This document shows positions 8,847 through 17,498 of a stretch of DNA of 64,000 bases, piece after piece. The translations under genes were made by a program, and so were the position numbers. A model generated the notes under the pieces. That model worked only from the letters and a program-made list of their open reading frames with translations, was not told the DNA's origin and did not search any database. Source of the stretch: Bradyrhizobium sp. 149 (GTDB taxonomy: Bacteria; Pseudomonadota; Alphaproteobacteria; Rhizobiales; Xanthobacteraceae); assembly GCF_023073915.1 (NCBI RefSeq), contig NZ_JADPKK010000013.1, forward strand, positions 434,001 through 498,000, given 5' to 3'. The first letter of the stretch is position 1. Each line of letters starts with the position of its first letter.

Positions 8847-10136
8847 TCAGCGCATGAGCCTAAGCGCGTCGGAGAAAAACTCCGCGCCGCCGAAATTTCC
8901 GGACTTCAAAGCAAGCAACATGTCGCCTTTTTCAGCACCGACCGCGCGCAACACCGGGACGCCCGCCGCGATCTCTACTCCCACGAGAAATCCGGGAATC
9001 TTCAACCGATCGACCACGGCGCCGGATGTCTCTCCGCCGGCAACGACCAGGCGCTTGACGCCGGCCTGCACCAGACCCTCGGCGATGTCGGCCATCGCCT
9101 GCTCGATGGCGTGACCGGCCGCGTCGCGGCCGTGGCGCGCCTGGAGCGCTGCGACCTGATCCGGCGTCGAGCTCGATGCGATCAGGACCGGACCGTCGGC
9201 GAGTCGCGGTTTCGCCCAGGCCAGCGCACGCTGCGCCTCGCCGCCGCCCGTAATAATACGGTCCGGATCGAGATGCAGCACCGGCATCATTCGTTCGGCA
9301 TTCGCAATCTGCTGGAGCGTCGCCTGCGAGCAGCTTCCAGCGAGGCACGCCGCCGGTCCTCCGATGGCGGCGCCCGTATCGCTGCTGGCCGCCGCTGATT
9401 TGACCTTGCCTGTCGAGACCAGTGCCCGCGCAAGTCCAAGGCCGATGCCGGAGGCGCCGACCGACAGCCGATGCTCGACAGCGACGAGGCCGATGGTCTC
9501 AAGGTCACGATCGAAGACGGCGTCGATGATCGCCGCACTAATGCCCTTGTCCGCGAGTTCGGCTAGCTGCGCTCGCACGGCATCCGCACCGCGCGTGACG
9601 GTGGCGAGGTCGACGAGGCCGATCTGCGTCCTGCTCTGGCGCGCTAGCACGCGCACCAGGTTGGAATCGTGCATCGGGTTGAGCGGATGGTCCTTCAGCG
9701 GGCTCTCGTTCAGCGGCACGGCGCCCACGAACAGATTGCCCTGGTAGACAGTGCGGCCGGTCTCCGGGAAGGCCGGCGTCACCAGCACGGCCGCCTCGCC
9801 GCAATCGGCGCGCAGCGCGTCCATCACCGGGCCGATATTGCCTGAAACGGTGGAATCGAAGGTCGAGCAGATCTTGAACAGCACGTGGCCGGCGCCACGG
9901 CCGCGCAGCCATGTCTCCGCGGCGCGCGAACGCGACACGGCAAGGCCGGCCTCGATCGAACGGCTCTTCAGCGACACCACGACGGCGTCGACCTCGGGCA
10001 GCGCCAGATCGTCCGCCGGCACGCCGATGGTCTGCACCGTGCGCAGGCCCGCGCGCGTCAGCGTGTTGGCGAGATCGGAGGCGCCGGTGTAATCGTCGGC
10101 GATGCAGCCAAGTGATAATTTCGCTGCAAGTGTCAC
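8847..10136 (-). CDS. otnK: 3-oxo-tetronate kinase (four-carbon acid sugar kinase, DUF1537 family)
   Basis: A 429-residue cytosolic kinase with the two-domain DUF1537 architecture: an N-terminal sugar-acid-binding domain (about 1-230, starting GCIADDYTGASDLANTL, the family signature) and a C-terminal nucleotide-binding domain (about 255-420, with VVAGGETSGAVVDRL). In the characterised tetronate pathway, OtnK phosphorylates 3-oxo-tetronate to the 4-phosphate. Its start overlaps the stop of otnI by 4 bp, so it is the third gene of the ltnD-otnI-otnK operon. The neighbours (LtnD, OtnI and a divergent OtnC) make the pathway assignment strong, although whether the D- or L-isomer is the substrate is not decided by sequence. 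Confidence 0.88.
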   Translation of the reverse strand: MTLAAKLSLGCIADDYTGASDLANTLTRAGLRTVQTIGVPADDLALPEVDAVVVSLKSRSIEAGLAVSRSRAAETWLRGRGAGHVLFKICSTFDSTVSGNIGPVMDALRADCGEAAVLVTPAFPETGRTVYQGNLFVGAVPLNESPLKDHPLNPMHDSNLVRVLARQSRTQIGLVDLATVTRGADAVRAQLAELADKGISAAIIDAVFDRDLETIGLVAVEHRLSVGASGIGLGLARALVSTGKVKSAAASSDTGAAIGGPAACLAGSCSQATLQQIANAERMMPVLHLDPDRIITGGGEAQRALAWAKPRLADGPVLIASSSTPDQVAALQARHGRDAAGHAIEQAMADIAEGLVQAGVKRLVVAGGETSGAVVDRLKIPGFLVGVEIAAGVPVLRAVGAEKGDMLLALKSGNFGGAEFFSDALRLMR

Positions 10137-10915
10137 GGCTTCACTCCCGCATAAGGCTTGAACCAGGCAAGGCCGTCGGTGGTCTTGCCGCGCGGATTGT
10201 ATTCGCAGCCGACGAATCCGGCATAGCCGAGCCGGTCGAGCTCGCTGAACAGGAACGGATAGTTCAGCTCCTCGCCGTCAGGCTCGTTGCGCGAGGGAAT
10301 GCTGGCGATCTGGATGTGGCCGATCACGGGCATCATCTCGCGCAGCCGCATCGTGACGTCGCCATGGATGATCTGGCAGTGATAGATGTCGAACTGGAGT
10401 TTCAGGTTCGGAAGCCTCAGCTCCTGGATCAGGTCACGCGCAAATCCAAAATCGTTGAGGAAATAGCCGGGCACATTGCGCGCATTGATCGGCTCGAGCA
10501 CGATGTCGATGCCGTGCGGCGCGAAGAATTCCGCGGCCCACGCCACCGACTTGTAGAAGGCTTCGATGGCGACGCGCTCGCCGCGGTTGGCGATGCCGGC
10601 CATCAAATGCAGCCGCTTGACGCCGGTCGCCTTGGCATAGGGCAGCGCGGTCGCCAGGCTCGCCTTGAGTTCGGCGAATCGCGAGGGGAGAGCCGCAAAA
10701 CCCTTCTCGCCGGCATTCCAGTCGCCCGGCGGCAGGTTGAACAGCGCCTGGGTGAGGCCATTGCGCTTGAGCCGCTCGCCGACCGCCTCCGCCTGATGCT
10801 CATAGGGAAAGAGAAACTCGACGGCGGTGAAGCCGGCCTGCGCTGCGGCATCGAAGCGGTCGAGGAACGGCACCTCGGTGAACATCATCGAGAGATTGGC
10901 GGCAAAACGGGGCAT
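10133..10915 (-). CDS. otnI: 2-oxo-tetronate isomerase (hydroxypyruvate isomerase family)
   Basis: A 260-residue TIM-barrel isomerase of the xylose isomerase-like / hydroxypyruvate isomerase family. The open frame extends far upstream through ltnD, but the family N-terminus MPRFAANLSMMFTEVPFLDR begins at 10915. It is preceded by AAGAGGA at Shine-Dalgarno distance and lies 14 bp after the ltnD stop. Conserved metal-site segments visible are EPINARNVPGYF and LKLQFDIYHCQIIHGD, with HIQIASIPSRNEPDGEE near the end. Known role: interconverts 2-oxo- and 3-oxo-tetronate between the dehydrogenase and the kinase. The stop overlaps the otnK start (ATGA arrangement), indicating translational coupling. 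Confidence 0.88.
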   Translation of the reverse strand: MPRFAANLSMMFTEVPFLDRFDAAAQAGFTAVEFLFPYEHQAEAVGERLKRNGLTQALFNLPPGDWNAGEKGFAALPSRFAELKASLATALPYAKATGVKRLHLMAGIANRGERVAIEAFYKSVAWAAEFFAPHGIDIVLEPINARNVPGYFLNDFGFARDLIQELRLPNLKLQFDIYHCQIIHGDVTMRLREMMPVIGHIQIASIPSRNEPDGEELNYPFLFSELDRLGYAGFVGCEYNPRGKTTDGLAWFKPYAGVKP

Positions 10916-10929
10916 CGGAATCCTCTTGT

Positions 10930-11847
10930 CTACTTGTCGCCGGGCAGCTTGACGCCGGTGACCTGCGCATACATCCGCGCCACCGACGCATCGTCGTCGC
11001 GGCCCATGCCGGCGGCTGATGTCATCAAGAACATCTGGAGTGCCGCGGCGGAGACCGGGACCGGGAATCTGGCACTGCGCGCCATGTCCTGGATGATGCC
11101 GAGGTCCTTGACGAAGATCTCGACCGCACTGCGCGGCGTGTAATCGCCGTCGAGCACGTGCGGCATGCGGTTCTCGAACATCCATGAATTTCCGGCGGAC
11201 GCCGTGATCACCTCATAGACCTTGCGGATGTCGAGCCCCTGCTTGGCCGCGAACGCGATCGCCTCGCTGGCGGCGGCGATATGCACGCCGGCGAGCAACT
11301 GGTTGATCATCTTGAAGGCGGCGCCTTGGCCGGCGGCATCGCCAAGCTCGTAGAGCTTTGCGGCCATGGAATTGAGCGCGGGCCGGGCTTTCTCAAACGC
11401 AGCCGGACTGCCGGAGGCGAGTATCGTCAGCTCGCCCTGCGCTGCGCGCTGCGCCCCGCCGGAGATCGGGGCATCCAGATAGTGCCGGCCGGTCGCTTCC
11501 AACTGCTTGGCGAGACGCCGCGCCACGTCGGGATCCATGGTCGCCGACGACAGGAAGACGCTGTCCTTGGGCATGGTTTCAGCGACGCCATCCTTGCCGA
11601 ACAGGATCGCCTCGGTCTGCGCGGCATTGACGACGACGCTGACGACAATGTCGGCGTCCTTGGCGGCTTCGGCCGGTGTCCTAGCGCCGGCGCCGCCGTC
11701 CGTCACGAAGCGCGCGACCGCATCAGCCGAGACGTCGCAGCCGGTGACGATATGACCGGCCCGTTTCAGCGAGGTCGCCATGCCGAACCCCATCGAGCCG
11801 AGCCCGACAACGGCAATGCGCTGATTCTGTGAGGTGGAGGCAGACAT
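10930..11847 (-). CDS. ltnD: L-threonate dehydrogenase-like NAD-dependent beta-hydroxyacid dehydrogenase
   Basis: A 305-residue member of the 3-hydroxyisobutyrate / tartronate semialdehyde reductase family. The Rossmann motif VVGLGSMGFGMATSL is at about residues 12-26. The substrate-binding signature DAPISGGAQRAAQGELTI is near 122, the catalytic-lysine helix GAAFKMINQLL follows near 170, and the all-alpha C-terminal domain has PVSAAALQMFL. In the otn cluster context the best assignment is L-threonate (or D-threonate/erythronate) 2-dehydrogenase feeding OtnI. A glyoxylate-type tartronate semialdehyde reductase remains possible from sequence alone. It is the first gene of the minus-strand operon; the start MSASTSQNQR was chosen because the Rossmann fold begins ten residues later. 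It diverges from otnC across a 103-bp intergenic gap. Confidence 0.82.
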   Translation of the reverse strand: MSASTSQNQRIAVVGLGSMGFGMATSLKRAGHIVTGCDVSADAVARFVTDGGAGARTPAEAAKDADIVVSVVVNAAQTEAILFGKDGVAETMPKDSVFLSSATMDPDVARRLAKQLEATGRHYLDAPISGGAQRAAQGELTILASGSPAAFEKARPALNSMAAKLYELGDAAGQGAAFKMINQLLAGVHIAAASEAIAFAAKQGLDIRKVYEVITASAGNSWMFENRMPHVLDGDYTPRSAVEIFVKDLGIIQDMARSARFPVPVSAAALQMFLMTSAAGMGRDDDASVARMYAQVTGVKLPGDK

Positions 11848-11894
11848 GCAACTGATCCTTGCGACGTTCCCGGACGGCCGCCCTTTGCGGCAGC

Positions 11895-11932
11895 TTGGCA
11901 AATCGAATAACACGGCTTGGCCGCGCTGCCAA
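11895..11932. promoter_or_regulatory. Inverted repeat in the ltnD/otnC divergent promoter region
   Basis: TTGGCA at 11895-11900 and TGCCAA at 11927-11932 form a perfect 6-bp dyad with a 26-bp spacer, in the 103-bp gap that must contain both divergent promoters. An operator role is an inference; no regulator gene is adjacent. Confidence 0.3.
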
Positions 11933-11950
11933 AGCGTGAGACAAACGGAC

Positions 11951-12625
11951 ATGACGGCCATGGGCAACGAGACACGGTTGCGCGAGGACATTTGCCGCTT
12001 CGGACGGTCCCTGTTCGAGCGCGGGCTGACGCCCGGCTCCTCCGGCAATATCAGCGTCAGGCTGGACGGCGGCGGCTGGCTGGTGACGCCGACCAATGCC
12101 TCGCTCGGCTTCCTCGATCCCGCCAAACTGTCGCGGCTGGACAATCAGGGCCAACTGGTTTCGGGCGATGCGCCGACCAAGGAAGTTCCGCTGCACACCG
12201 CGCTCTACGCCACGCGCGAGAGCGCAAGGGCGATCGTGCATCTGCATTCCACCCATTCGGTCGCGCTTTCGATGCTCCCGGAGATCGACCCGCGCGGCGC
12301 GCTGCCGCCGATGACGGCATATTATGTGATGAAATGCGGCGCCACCGCGCTTGTGCCCTATTACCGCCCGGGCGATCCCGCGGTCGCGGATGCGATCAGG
12401 GGGCTGGCGGGGAAATACTCATCGGTGTTGCTCGCCAATCACGGCCCGGTGGTCGCCGGCGACACGCTGGAAGCCGCGGTGTTTGCGACGGAGGAGCTAG
12501 AGGAGACGGCGAAGCTGTATCTCCTGCTCCGCGGGATGAACCCGCGCTATCTGTCGCCGGAGCAGGTGACGGATCTGGTGAAGGTGTTCGGGGTGGCGTT
12601 GCCGGAGCATGGGCACGAGCACTAA
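11951..12625 (+). CDS. otnC: 3-oxo-tetronate 4-phosphate decarboxylase (class II aldolase family)
   Basis: A 224-residue cytosolic class II aldolase/adducin-fold enzyme. Seen: SGNISVR near residue 31, catalytic Glu in KEVPLH (about 78), the zinc-binding pair HLH at 97-99, and a third metal His in LLANHGPVVAG. Known role in the tetronate pathway: decarboxylation of 3-oxo-tetronate 4-phosphate to dihydroxyacetone phosphate and CO2. The frame is open upstream, but MTAMGNETRLREDICRFG is the family-like N-terminus; the ATG nine bases further in is an alternative start. It is transcribed away from the ltnD-otnI-otnK operon and ends against a palindromic repeat that separates it from the convergent livF. 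Confidence 0.87.
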   Translation: MTAMGNETRLREDICRFGRSLFERGLTPGSSGNISVRLDGGGWLVTPTNASLGFLDPAKLSRLDNQGQLVSGDAPTKEVPLHTALYATRESARAIVHLHSTHSVALSMLPEIDPRGALPPMTAYYVMKCGATALVPYYRPGDPAVADAIRGLAGKYSSVLLANHGPVVAGDTLEAAVFATEELEETAKLYLLLRGMNPRYLSPEQVTDLVKVFGVALPEHGHEH

Positions 12626-12641
12626 GCTCGGCTCTAGCCTC

Positions 12642-12720
12642 GTCATTGCGAGCGCAGCGAAGCAATCCAGGATCTTTCCGCAGCGGCAGTCTGGATTTGC
12701 TTCGCTACGCTCGCAATGAC
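12642..12720. repeat. Palindromic intergenic repeat (REP-like), copy B
   Basis: A 79-bp relative of copy A with the same outer ends (GTCATTGCGAGCG and GCTCGCAATGAC) and inner arms around CAATCCAG and CTGGATTTG. It fills almost the whole gap between the convergent otnC and livF, where it may also act as a transcript end. Confidence 0.85.
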
Positions 12721-12735
12721 GGAGGATGTGGCTGC

Positions 12736-13440
12736 CTACAGCCCCAGATACGCCTTGCGCACGTCCGGATTGCCCTTGATCTCGCTCGCTGCGCCCTGCA
12801 TCAGCACGCGGCCGGTTTGCAGGATGTAGGCGCGGTCGGCGATTTCCAGGCACTCCGCCATGCGCTGCTCGACGATCAAGACGGTCATGCCGGCATCGCG
12901 GATGCGCTTCACCGCCTGGAAGATTTCGTCGACCAGCTTCGGCATGATGCCCTGCGAGGGCTCGTCCAGCATCAACAGCCGCGGGCGTGTCATCAGCGCG
13001 CGGCCGATCGCGAGCATCTGCTGCTCGCCGCCTGAGAGCGTCTCGGCGCGCTGTTCGAGCCGTTCGGAGAGGCGCGGAAACAGCTGGAACACGAGATCGA
13101 GCGGGCTCTCGCGGTCGGCCTCGCCGCGGTAGAGATAGCTGCCGAGGCGAAGATTGTCGCGCACCGAGAGGCGTGGAAACAAGCGGCGGTTCTCCGGCAC
13201 ATAGGCGATGCCGGTGGCGGTGGTGTGGTACTGCGCCATGCCGTCAAGCCGCCTGCCGTCGAACGTCACCGTGCCCGAACGCGGGCGCTCGGCGCCGGCG
13301 ATGGATTTCAGCAGCGTCGACTTGCCCGCGCCGTTGGCGCCGGCGACGCAGACGATCTCGCCCTTCTGGACCTCGATCGAGATCGCGGAGATCGCGACCA
13401 GGCCCTGATAGGCGGTCGTGACTTCACGCACCGACAGCAT
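12736..13440 (-). CDS. livF: Branched-chain amino acid-type ABC transporter ATP-binding protein LivF
   Basis: A 234-residue cytoplasmic ATPase, the usual LivF length. Walker A GANGAGKST is at about residues 33-41, the Q-loop region is VPENRRLFPRLSV, the ABC signature LSGGEQQ is at about 137, and Walker B LLMLDEPSQG is followed by the H-loop-region VEQR. It is the last gene of the importer operon; its start overlaps the end of livG by 17 bp. The importer's substrate may be an amino acid, urea-like compound or aromatic acid; the neighbours suggest an amide or ureido compound. Confidence 0.92.
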   Translation of the reverse strand: MLSVREVTTAYQGLVAISAISIEVQKGEIVCVAGANGAGKSTLLKSIAGAERPRSGTVTFDGRRLDGMAQYHTTATGIAYVPENRRLFPRLSVRDNLRLGSYLYRGEADRESPLDLVFQLFPRLSERLEQRAETLSGGEQQMLAIGRALMTRPRLLMLDEPSQGIMPKLVDEIFQAVKRIRDAGMTVLIVEQRMAECLEIADRAYILQTGRVLMQGAASEIKGNPDVRKAYLGL

Positions 13441-14155
13441 GACGATCTCCCAGATATGCGCTGATCACCTTGGGATCGCGGACGACCTCAGTGGGCTTGC
13501 CCTCGACCAGCACCTTGCCGAGATCGAGCACGATGGCCCGATCGACCAGCGGCATCACGATCTCCATCACATGCTCGACCATCAGCACGGTAATGCCGGC
13601 GTCACGCACCTTGCGCACCAGCGCCACACCGGTCTGCGCCTCCGTCGGCGTAAGACCAGTGAGGACTTCGTCGAGCAGCAGGAGTTTCGGTTCCGTTGCA
13701 AGCGCGCGCGCAACTTCGAGGCGGCGTTTTTCGGCCGGCACGAGGTCGCTCGCGAGCACGTTGGCGCGCGCGGCAAGGCCGGTGAATTCGAGCACCGCAT
13801 GCGCCTTGCGGCGCGCCTCGCGCATCACGGTGTTGCGCACGAGGGCGCCGACGATGACATTGTCGATGACGGTCATGGTCTCGAAGCTCTTGACCACCTG
13901 GAAAGTACGGCCGACGCCGCGCTGGCAGCGTTCCGCCGCCGGCAAGGCCGTGACATCCTCGCCGTCGAACCAGATCGTACCCTGGGTCGGCGGCAGCACG
14001 CCAGCGATGAGATTGAACAGCGTCGACTTGCCGGCGCCGTTCGGGCCGATCAGGCCGACGATCTCGCCGCGGCCGACCGAGATCGAGACATCGCTGTTGG
14101 CAACGAGGCCGCCGAAGCGCTGCCAGACGCCGCGGGTTTCAAGGAGCGCGGTCAT
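13424..14155 (-). CDS. livG: Branched-chain amino acid-type ABC transporter ATP-binding protein LivG
   Basis: A 243-residue ATPase with Walker A GPNGAGKST (about 37-45), GVGRTFQVVKSFETMTV typical of LivG, Walker B KLLLLDEVLTGLTP and H-loop VEHVM. The LivG-specific insert is short, and the ABC signature LVPAEKRRLEVARAL departs from the strict LSGGQ, which is common among LivG proteins. It forms the heteromeric ATPase with LivF. It overlaps livM by 4 bp upstream and livF by 17 bp downstream, within a tightly coupled operon. Confidence 0.92.
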   Translation of the reverse strand: MTALLETRGVWQRFGGLVANSDVSISVGRGEIVGLIGPNGAGKSTLFNLIAGVLPPTQGTIWFDGEDVTALPAAERCQRGVGRTFQVVKSFETMTVIDNVIVGALVRNTVMREARRKAHAVLEFTGLAARANVLASDLVPAEKRRLEVARALATEPKLLLLDEVLTGLTPTEAQTGVALVRKVRDAGITVLMVEHVMEIVMPLVDRAIVLDLGKVLVEGKPTEVVRDPKVISAYLGDRHAVGA

Positions 14156-15138
14156 CGCGTGGCTCCTTTCGCTTTGGTGCGCGAGAACAGACTCACCAGA
14201 CCTTGCGGCAGGGCCAGCGAGATCGCCACGATCAGTGCGCCATAGACGATGAGGTCGACGCCGCGGCCGGAACCGCCGATGTAGGAGCGCGTCAGCTCCG
14301 TCATCGGGATCAGGATGGCGGCGCCAAGCACCGGACCCCAGAGGGTACCGATGCCGCCGAGCACGGCCGGCAGCGCCATCAGCAGCGAGAACTGGAAGCC
14401 CATCACGCTTTCAGGATCGATATAGGCGAGAAACTGCGCATAGAAGGCGCCGCCGATGGCAACGAGGAAGGCGGAGACGGCAGCCGCGCCCATCTTCGAG
14501 TTGAACACGACGACGCCGAGGCTTTCAGCAGCTTCCGGATTATCCTTCACCGCGCGCCACCAGAAACCCCATTTGGAGTCCTCTAACCACCAGGTGACGA
14601 ACCAGGCGAGGCTGCACAGCACCAGTGCGAAATAGAAGTACGGCAGCTTGCTGCGCATGAACTGGAATTTCAGCCAGCTGTCGCCGCGCACGGGAATGGT
14701 GATTCCCATCGCTGCCCCCGCCCATTCCCAGTTCTGGAACAGGAGCAGTCCAATCTCGGCGATGACGATGGTCGCGATCACGAAGTAATGGCCGCGCAGG
14801 CGGAAGAAGGGATAGCCGAGCCCCATCGCAATGATCGCGGCAATTACCCCGCCAGCCAGCATGCCGAACCAGGGCAGCACGCCGAACTTGGTGAACAGGA
14901 GCTCGGTGGTGTAGGCGCCGATGCCGAAATAGAGCGCGTGTCCCAGCGATATCTGTCCGCAATAGCCGGAGAGAATGTTCCAGCTCTGCGACAGAGCCGC
15001 ATACATCAAGGTCAGGATCAGGATGTTCTGGACGTAGACATCCTTGATGAAGAGCGGCGCGAGCGCTGCGAGCCCGGCCAACACCGCGGCGATAATGAGG
15101 TCGCGGCGGCGCCGCGCTGCAAAAGTCTTGTCCATCAC
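14152..15138 (-). CDS. livM: Branched-chain amino acid-type ABC transporter permease LivM
   Basis: An approximately 328-residue inner-membrane permease with 8-9 predicted TM segments. The family motif SYCGQIS-like (LSGYCGQISLGHALYFGIGAY) is at about 55-75, and the GLGYPFFRLRGHYFVIATIVIAE segment characteristic of LivM follows. The C-terminal EAA-like loop contains AVLGGIGTLWGPVLGA. Two starts are possible: GTG at 15138, overlapping the livH stop by 4 bp, or ATG at 15135 (TGATG). Either way it is coupled to livH. Confidence 0.92.
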   Translation of the reverse strand: MMDKTFAARRRRDLIIAAVLAGLAALAPLFIKDVYVQNILILTLMYAALSQSWNILSGYCGQISLGHALYFGIGAYTTELLFTKFGVLPWFGMLAGGVIAAIIAMGLGYPFFRLRGHYFVIATIVIAEIGLLLFQNWEWAGAAMGITIPVRGDSWLKFQFMRSKLPYFYFALVLCSLAWFVTWWLEDSKWGFWWRAVKDNPEAAESLGVVVFNSKMGAAAVSAFLVAIGGAFYAQFLAYIDPESVMGFQFSLLMALPAVLGGIGTLWGPVLGAAILIPMTELTRSYIGGSGRGVDLIVYGALIVAISLALPQGLVSLFSRTKAKGATR

Positions 15139-16013
15139 ATCGATCCGAACAGGCCGCGCGGCCGGATGAAGACGACGAGGAGATAGACGGCATAGATGCC
15201 GACCGACTTCAACGAAGGCGGCAGCAACAACGCGGTGGTCGCCTCGACAAGGCCGACGATGATACCGCCGGCGAAGGCGCCGAACACGCTGCCGAAACCG
15301 CCGAGCGCGACCGTGACATAGGCGATCAGCGCAAAGGACGCGCCGACGTCGGGATAGATGTAGAAGAACACCGCCATGATCGCACCGGCGAGGCCGACCA
15401 GCGCGGCGCCGAGGCCCCAGCCGAACGCGAACACGCGGTTCTTGTCGATGCCGACGAGTGCGACAGCGCCCGGATCTTCACGCGTGGCTTCCAGCGCGCG
15501 ACCGAAATCGGTGCGGTGGATGAAGAAATAGAGACCGGCAAAGGCCGCGATCGAGACCAGCGCGCCGATCAGTTGCGGCTCGGGCAGGAATATGCCGCCG
15601 ATCGAGATGGTTTTGCCACCGACCCAGGACTGCGGAATGCTGCGATAGTCCGGCGTGAAGAAGAACTGCGCGAGGCCGCGCATGAGGATGGCAAGGCCGA
15701 AGGTGGTGAAGATCTGCACCATTCCCGCATTGGCCTTGGCCCGCATGGCGAAGCGTACAATGAGTAGATAGACCACTGCCCCGAACACGAACATTGCCGC
15801 GGCGACCAATGGCGCCGACAGCAGGGGGTCGATGGCGAAGAAAGCGAACAGGAAGAAGGACAGGTACATCGCGATCATCAGGAACTCGCCATGAGCGAAG
15901 TTCGTGACGTCCATCAGGCCGAAGATCAGCGCGAGACCGACGGCGATCAGTCCGTAGAGCAGGCCCATGAGAAGGCCGCTCGCGAGACTCTGGATAATGG
16001 CTTGGGCTGTCAA
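15135..16013 (-). CDS. livH: Branched-chain amino acid-type ABC transporter permease LivH
   Basis: A 292-residue inner-membrane permease, standard LivH length. Seen: GLLMGLLYGLIAVGLALIFG at residues about 13-32, MDVTNFAHGEFLMIAMY, and VTVALGGFGSVFGAFAGGIIVG in the cytoplasmic coupling region, typical of LivH. It pairs with LivM. Its stop overlaps the livM start. A 150-bp gap upstream, containing a repeat palindrome, separates it from the binding-protein gene. Confidence 0.93.
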   Translation of the reverse strand: MTAQAIIQSLASGLLMGLLYGLIAVGLALIFGLMDVTNFAHGEFLMIAMYLSFFLFAFFAIDPLLSAPLVAAAMFVFGAVVYLLIVRFAMRAKANAGMVQIFTTFGLAILMRGLAQFFFTPDYRSIPQSWVGGKTISIGGIFLPEPQLIGALVSIAAFAGLYFFIHRTDFGRALEATREDPGAVALVGIDKNRVFAFGWGLGAALVGLAGAIMAVFFYIYPDVGASFALIAYVTVALGGFGSVFGAFAGGIIVGLVEATTALLLPPSLKSVGIYAVYLLVVFIRPRGLFGSM

Positions 16014-16038
16014 AAGTCTGTCCCCCGAATTACACCTT

Positions 16039-16127
16039 CATCCTGAGGAGCGCGCCCCTGCGCGCGTCTCCGAGGATGGCCACGCCCTCGTCCTTCGAGG
16101 CGCGGGCTGCGCCCGCTCCTCGGGATG
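16039..16127. repeat. Intergenic palindrome between livK and livH
   Basis: Arms CATCCTGAGGAGCG (16039-16052) and CGCTCCTCGGGATG (16114-16127) form a 14-bp near-perfect inverted repeat with a GC-rich centre. It is unlike the GTCATTGCGAG family. It may act as an mRNA stabiliser that keeps the upstream binding-protein message more abundant, which is inferred from its position. Confidence 0.65.
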
Positions 16128-16165
16128 AGGGCGGGAGCTACATCTGAGCTCCCGCTCTGTGAAAC

Positions 16166-17410
16166 CTACTTCATCGGCCAGATCGCTTCAGCGATCGCGG
16201 CCTGCGGCGGGAAGATGGTGACGAACTTGCCGCCGACATATTGCAGCAGCACCGGGTCCGCGTCGTTGTTCTGGCCCATCTCGTCGAACTTGACGCGCTT
16301 CCAGGGCATGATGGTCTGCTCGCCCGGGATGTCGGTGGCGGCCAGCGCGTCGCGGATCTTCTCGCCGTCGGTCGACTTGGCGCGGCTGATCGCATCCGCG
16401 AGGATGATGAGGCCCATGAACTGACGCGAGGTGAGATCGTTGAAATCCTTGCCCGACCGCGTCTTGAACATCTCGTTGATCTTGCCGACCATCGGGCGCT
16501 TCTGCGCGAGATCGAGCGAGAAAGTGCCACGCGAGATCACGCCTTCGAGCTTGTCGCCGACAGCGTCGTAGAGCGCCTTCTCGGAGAAACCGGCGTCTTG
16601 CGCCACGATCGAGTTCGGCTTGTAACCGAGCTCGGCCATGGTCTTCACCAGCAGGATGCCGTCGGTGGTGTAGCTCGAGGGCATCAGCACGTCGGCGTTG
16701 GCGCTCTTGAGCTGCTGCACCTCGGCCGAGAGCGAGGGCGAGTTGGCTCGATACTTGACATCGGTGACGATCTTGTAGCCGCGCTCGCCGGCGATCTTGG
16801 CCTGGGCGTTGCCGGAATCGGTGCCGAAGATGGTGTCTTCGTGGAACAGCGACAGCGTCTCGATCTTGGTGCCCTTCTTCTTCAAGGCATCGAAAAAGTC
16901 GAACATCGCGGCCGAGTACATCTCGTCATGCGGCGCGGCGCGGAAGTAATATTTCAGACCGCGACGGTGCAGGCTGGGCGAGGAGTTGTCAGCGGAGACG
17001 AACGGGATCTGGTAGCGTTCGCAGATCTGGCTGACGGTGACGGCGACTGCGCTCTGATAGGTGCCGATGATGGCGGAGACCTTCTCCTGCGTGATCAGGC
17101 GCTCAGCCTCGGCGCGGCCCTTCTGCGGATCGGCCTGGTGGTCGGCGAAAACAAGCCGGACCTTTGCACCGCCGAGACCCGGCAAGCCCTCGCCCTTCGC
17201 CAGCGGCAGGTCGAAGTCGGTGTCCTTGTTGATGACCTCTAGCGCGGTCTCATAGGCCTTCTGCGCGTCGACGCCCTGCTGCGCGCTGCCGCCGGAGAAC
17301 GGATAGATCACGCCGATCACGACTTCGGAAGTCTGTGCGCGCGTTGCCAGCGGCACCAGCGCGGCTGTAGCGGTGGCTCCCAACAGTACGTCGCGGCGAG
17401 TGATCGTCAT
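16166..17410 (-). CDS. livK: Periplasmic substrate-binding protein of the Liv-type ABC importer
   Basis: A 414-residue type I periplasmic binding protein (Leu/Ile/Val-BP family). The N-terminus MTITRRDVLLGATATAALV contains a twin-arginine motif (TRRDVLL) with a hydrophobic stretch and a cleavage-like ATRAQ end, so Tat export is likely. The mature part begins SEVVIGVIYPFSGGSAQQG. Later segments are GTYQSAVAVTVSQICERYQIP and ADVLMPSSYTTDGILL. The open frame extends upstream, but the ATG at 17410 is preceded by AGGGGAC. The large size (over 400 aa) and features such as the LHRRGLKYYFRA segment place it with binding proteins of broad or unknown specificity, not a strict leucine binder. It sits between DUF1445 and livH. 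Confidence 0.88.
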   Translation of the reverse strand: MTITRRDVLLGATATAALVPLATRAQTSEVVIGVIYPFSGGSAQQGVDAQKAYETALEVINKDTDFDLPLAKGEGLPGLGGAKVRLVFADHQADPQKGRAEAERLITQEKVSAIIGTYQSAVAVTVSQICERYQIPFVSADNSSPSLHRRGLKYYFRAAPHDEMYSAAMFDFFDALKKKGTKIETLSLFHEDTIFGTDSGNAQAKIAGERGYKIVTDVKYRANSPSLSAEVQQLKSANADVLMPSSYTTDGILLVKTMAELGYKPNSIVAQDAGFSEKALYDAVGDKLEGVISRGTFSLDLAQKRPMVGKINEMFKTRSGKDFNDLTSRQFMGLIILADAISRAKSTDGEKIRDALAATDIPGEQTIMPWKRVKFDEMGQNNDADPVLLQYVGGKFVTIFPPQAAIAEAIWPMK

Positions 17411-17498
17411 GGCAAGTCCCCTGTTACTGAATTTCGGCTGATCGAATGAAGCGATTGATGGATGCGGTAAAGCCCGAAGAAGCAGCAAACGCTGCCCA

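Noticed and set aside
9885..11143. Plus-strand open frames opposite otnK, otnI and ltnD
   Set aside because: Three convincing enzymes in a translationally coupled operon occupy the other strand; the plus-strand frames have no family features.
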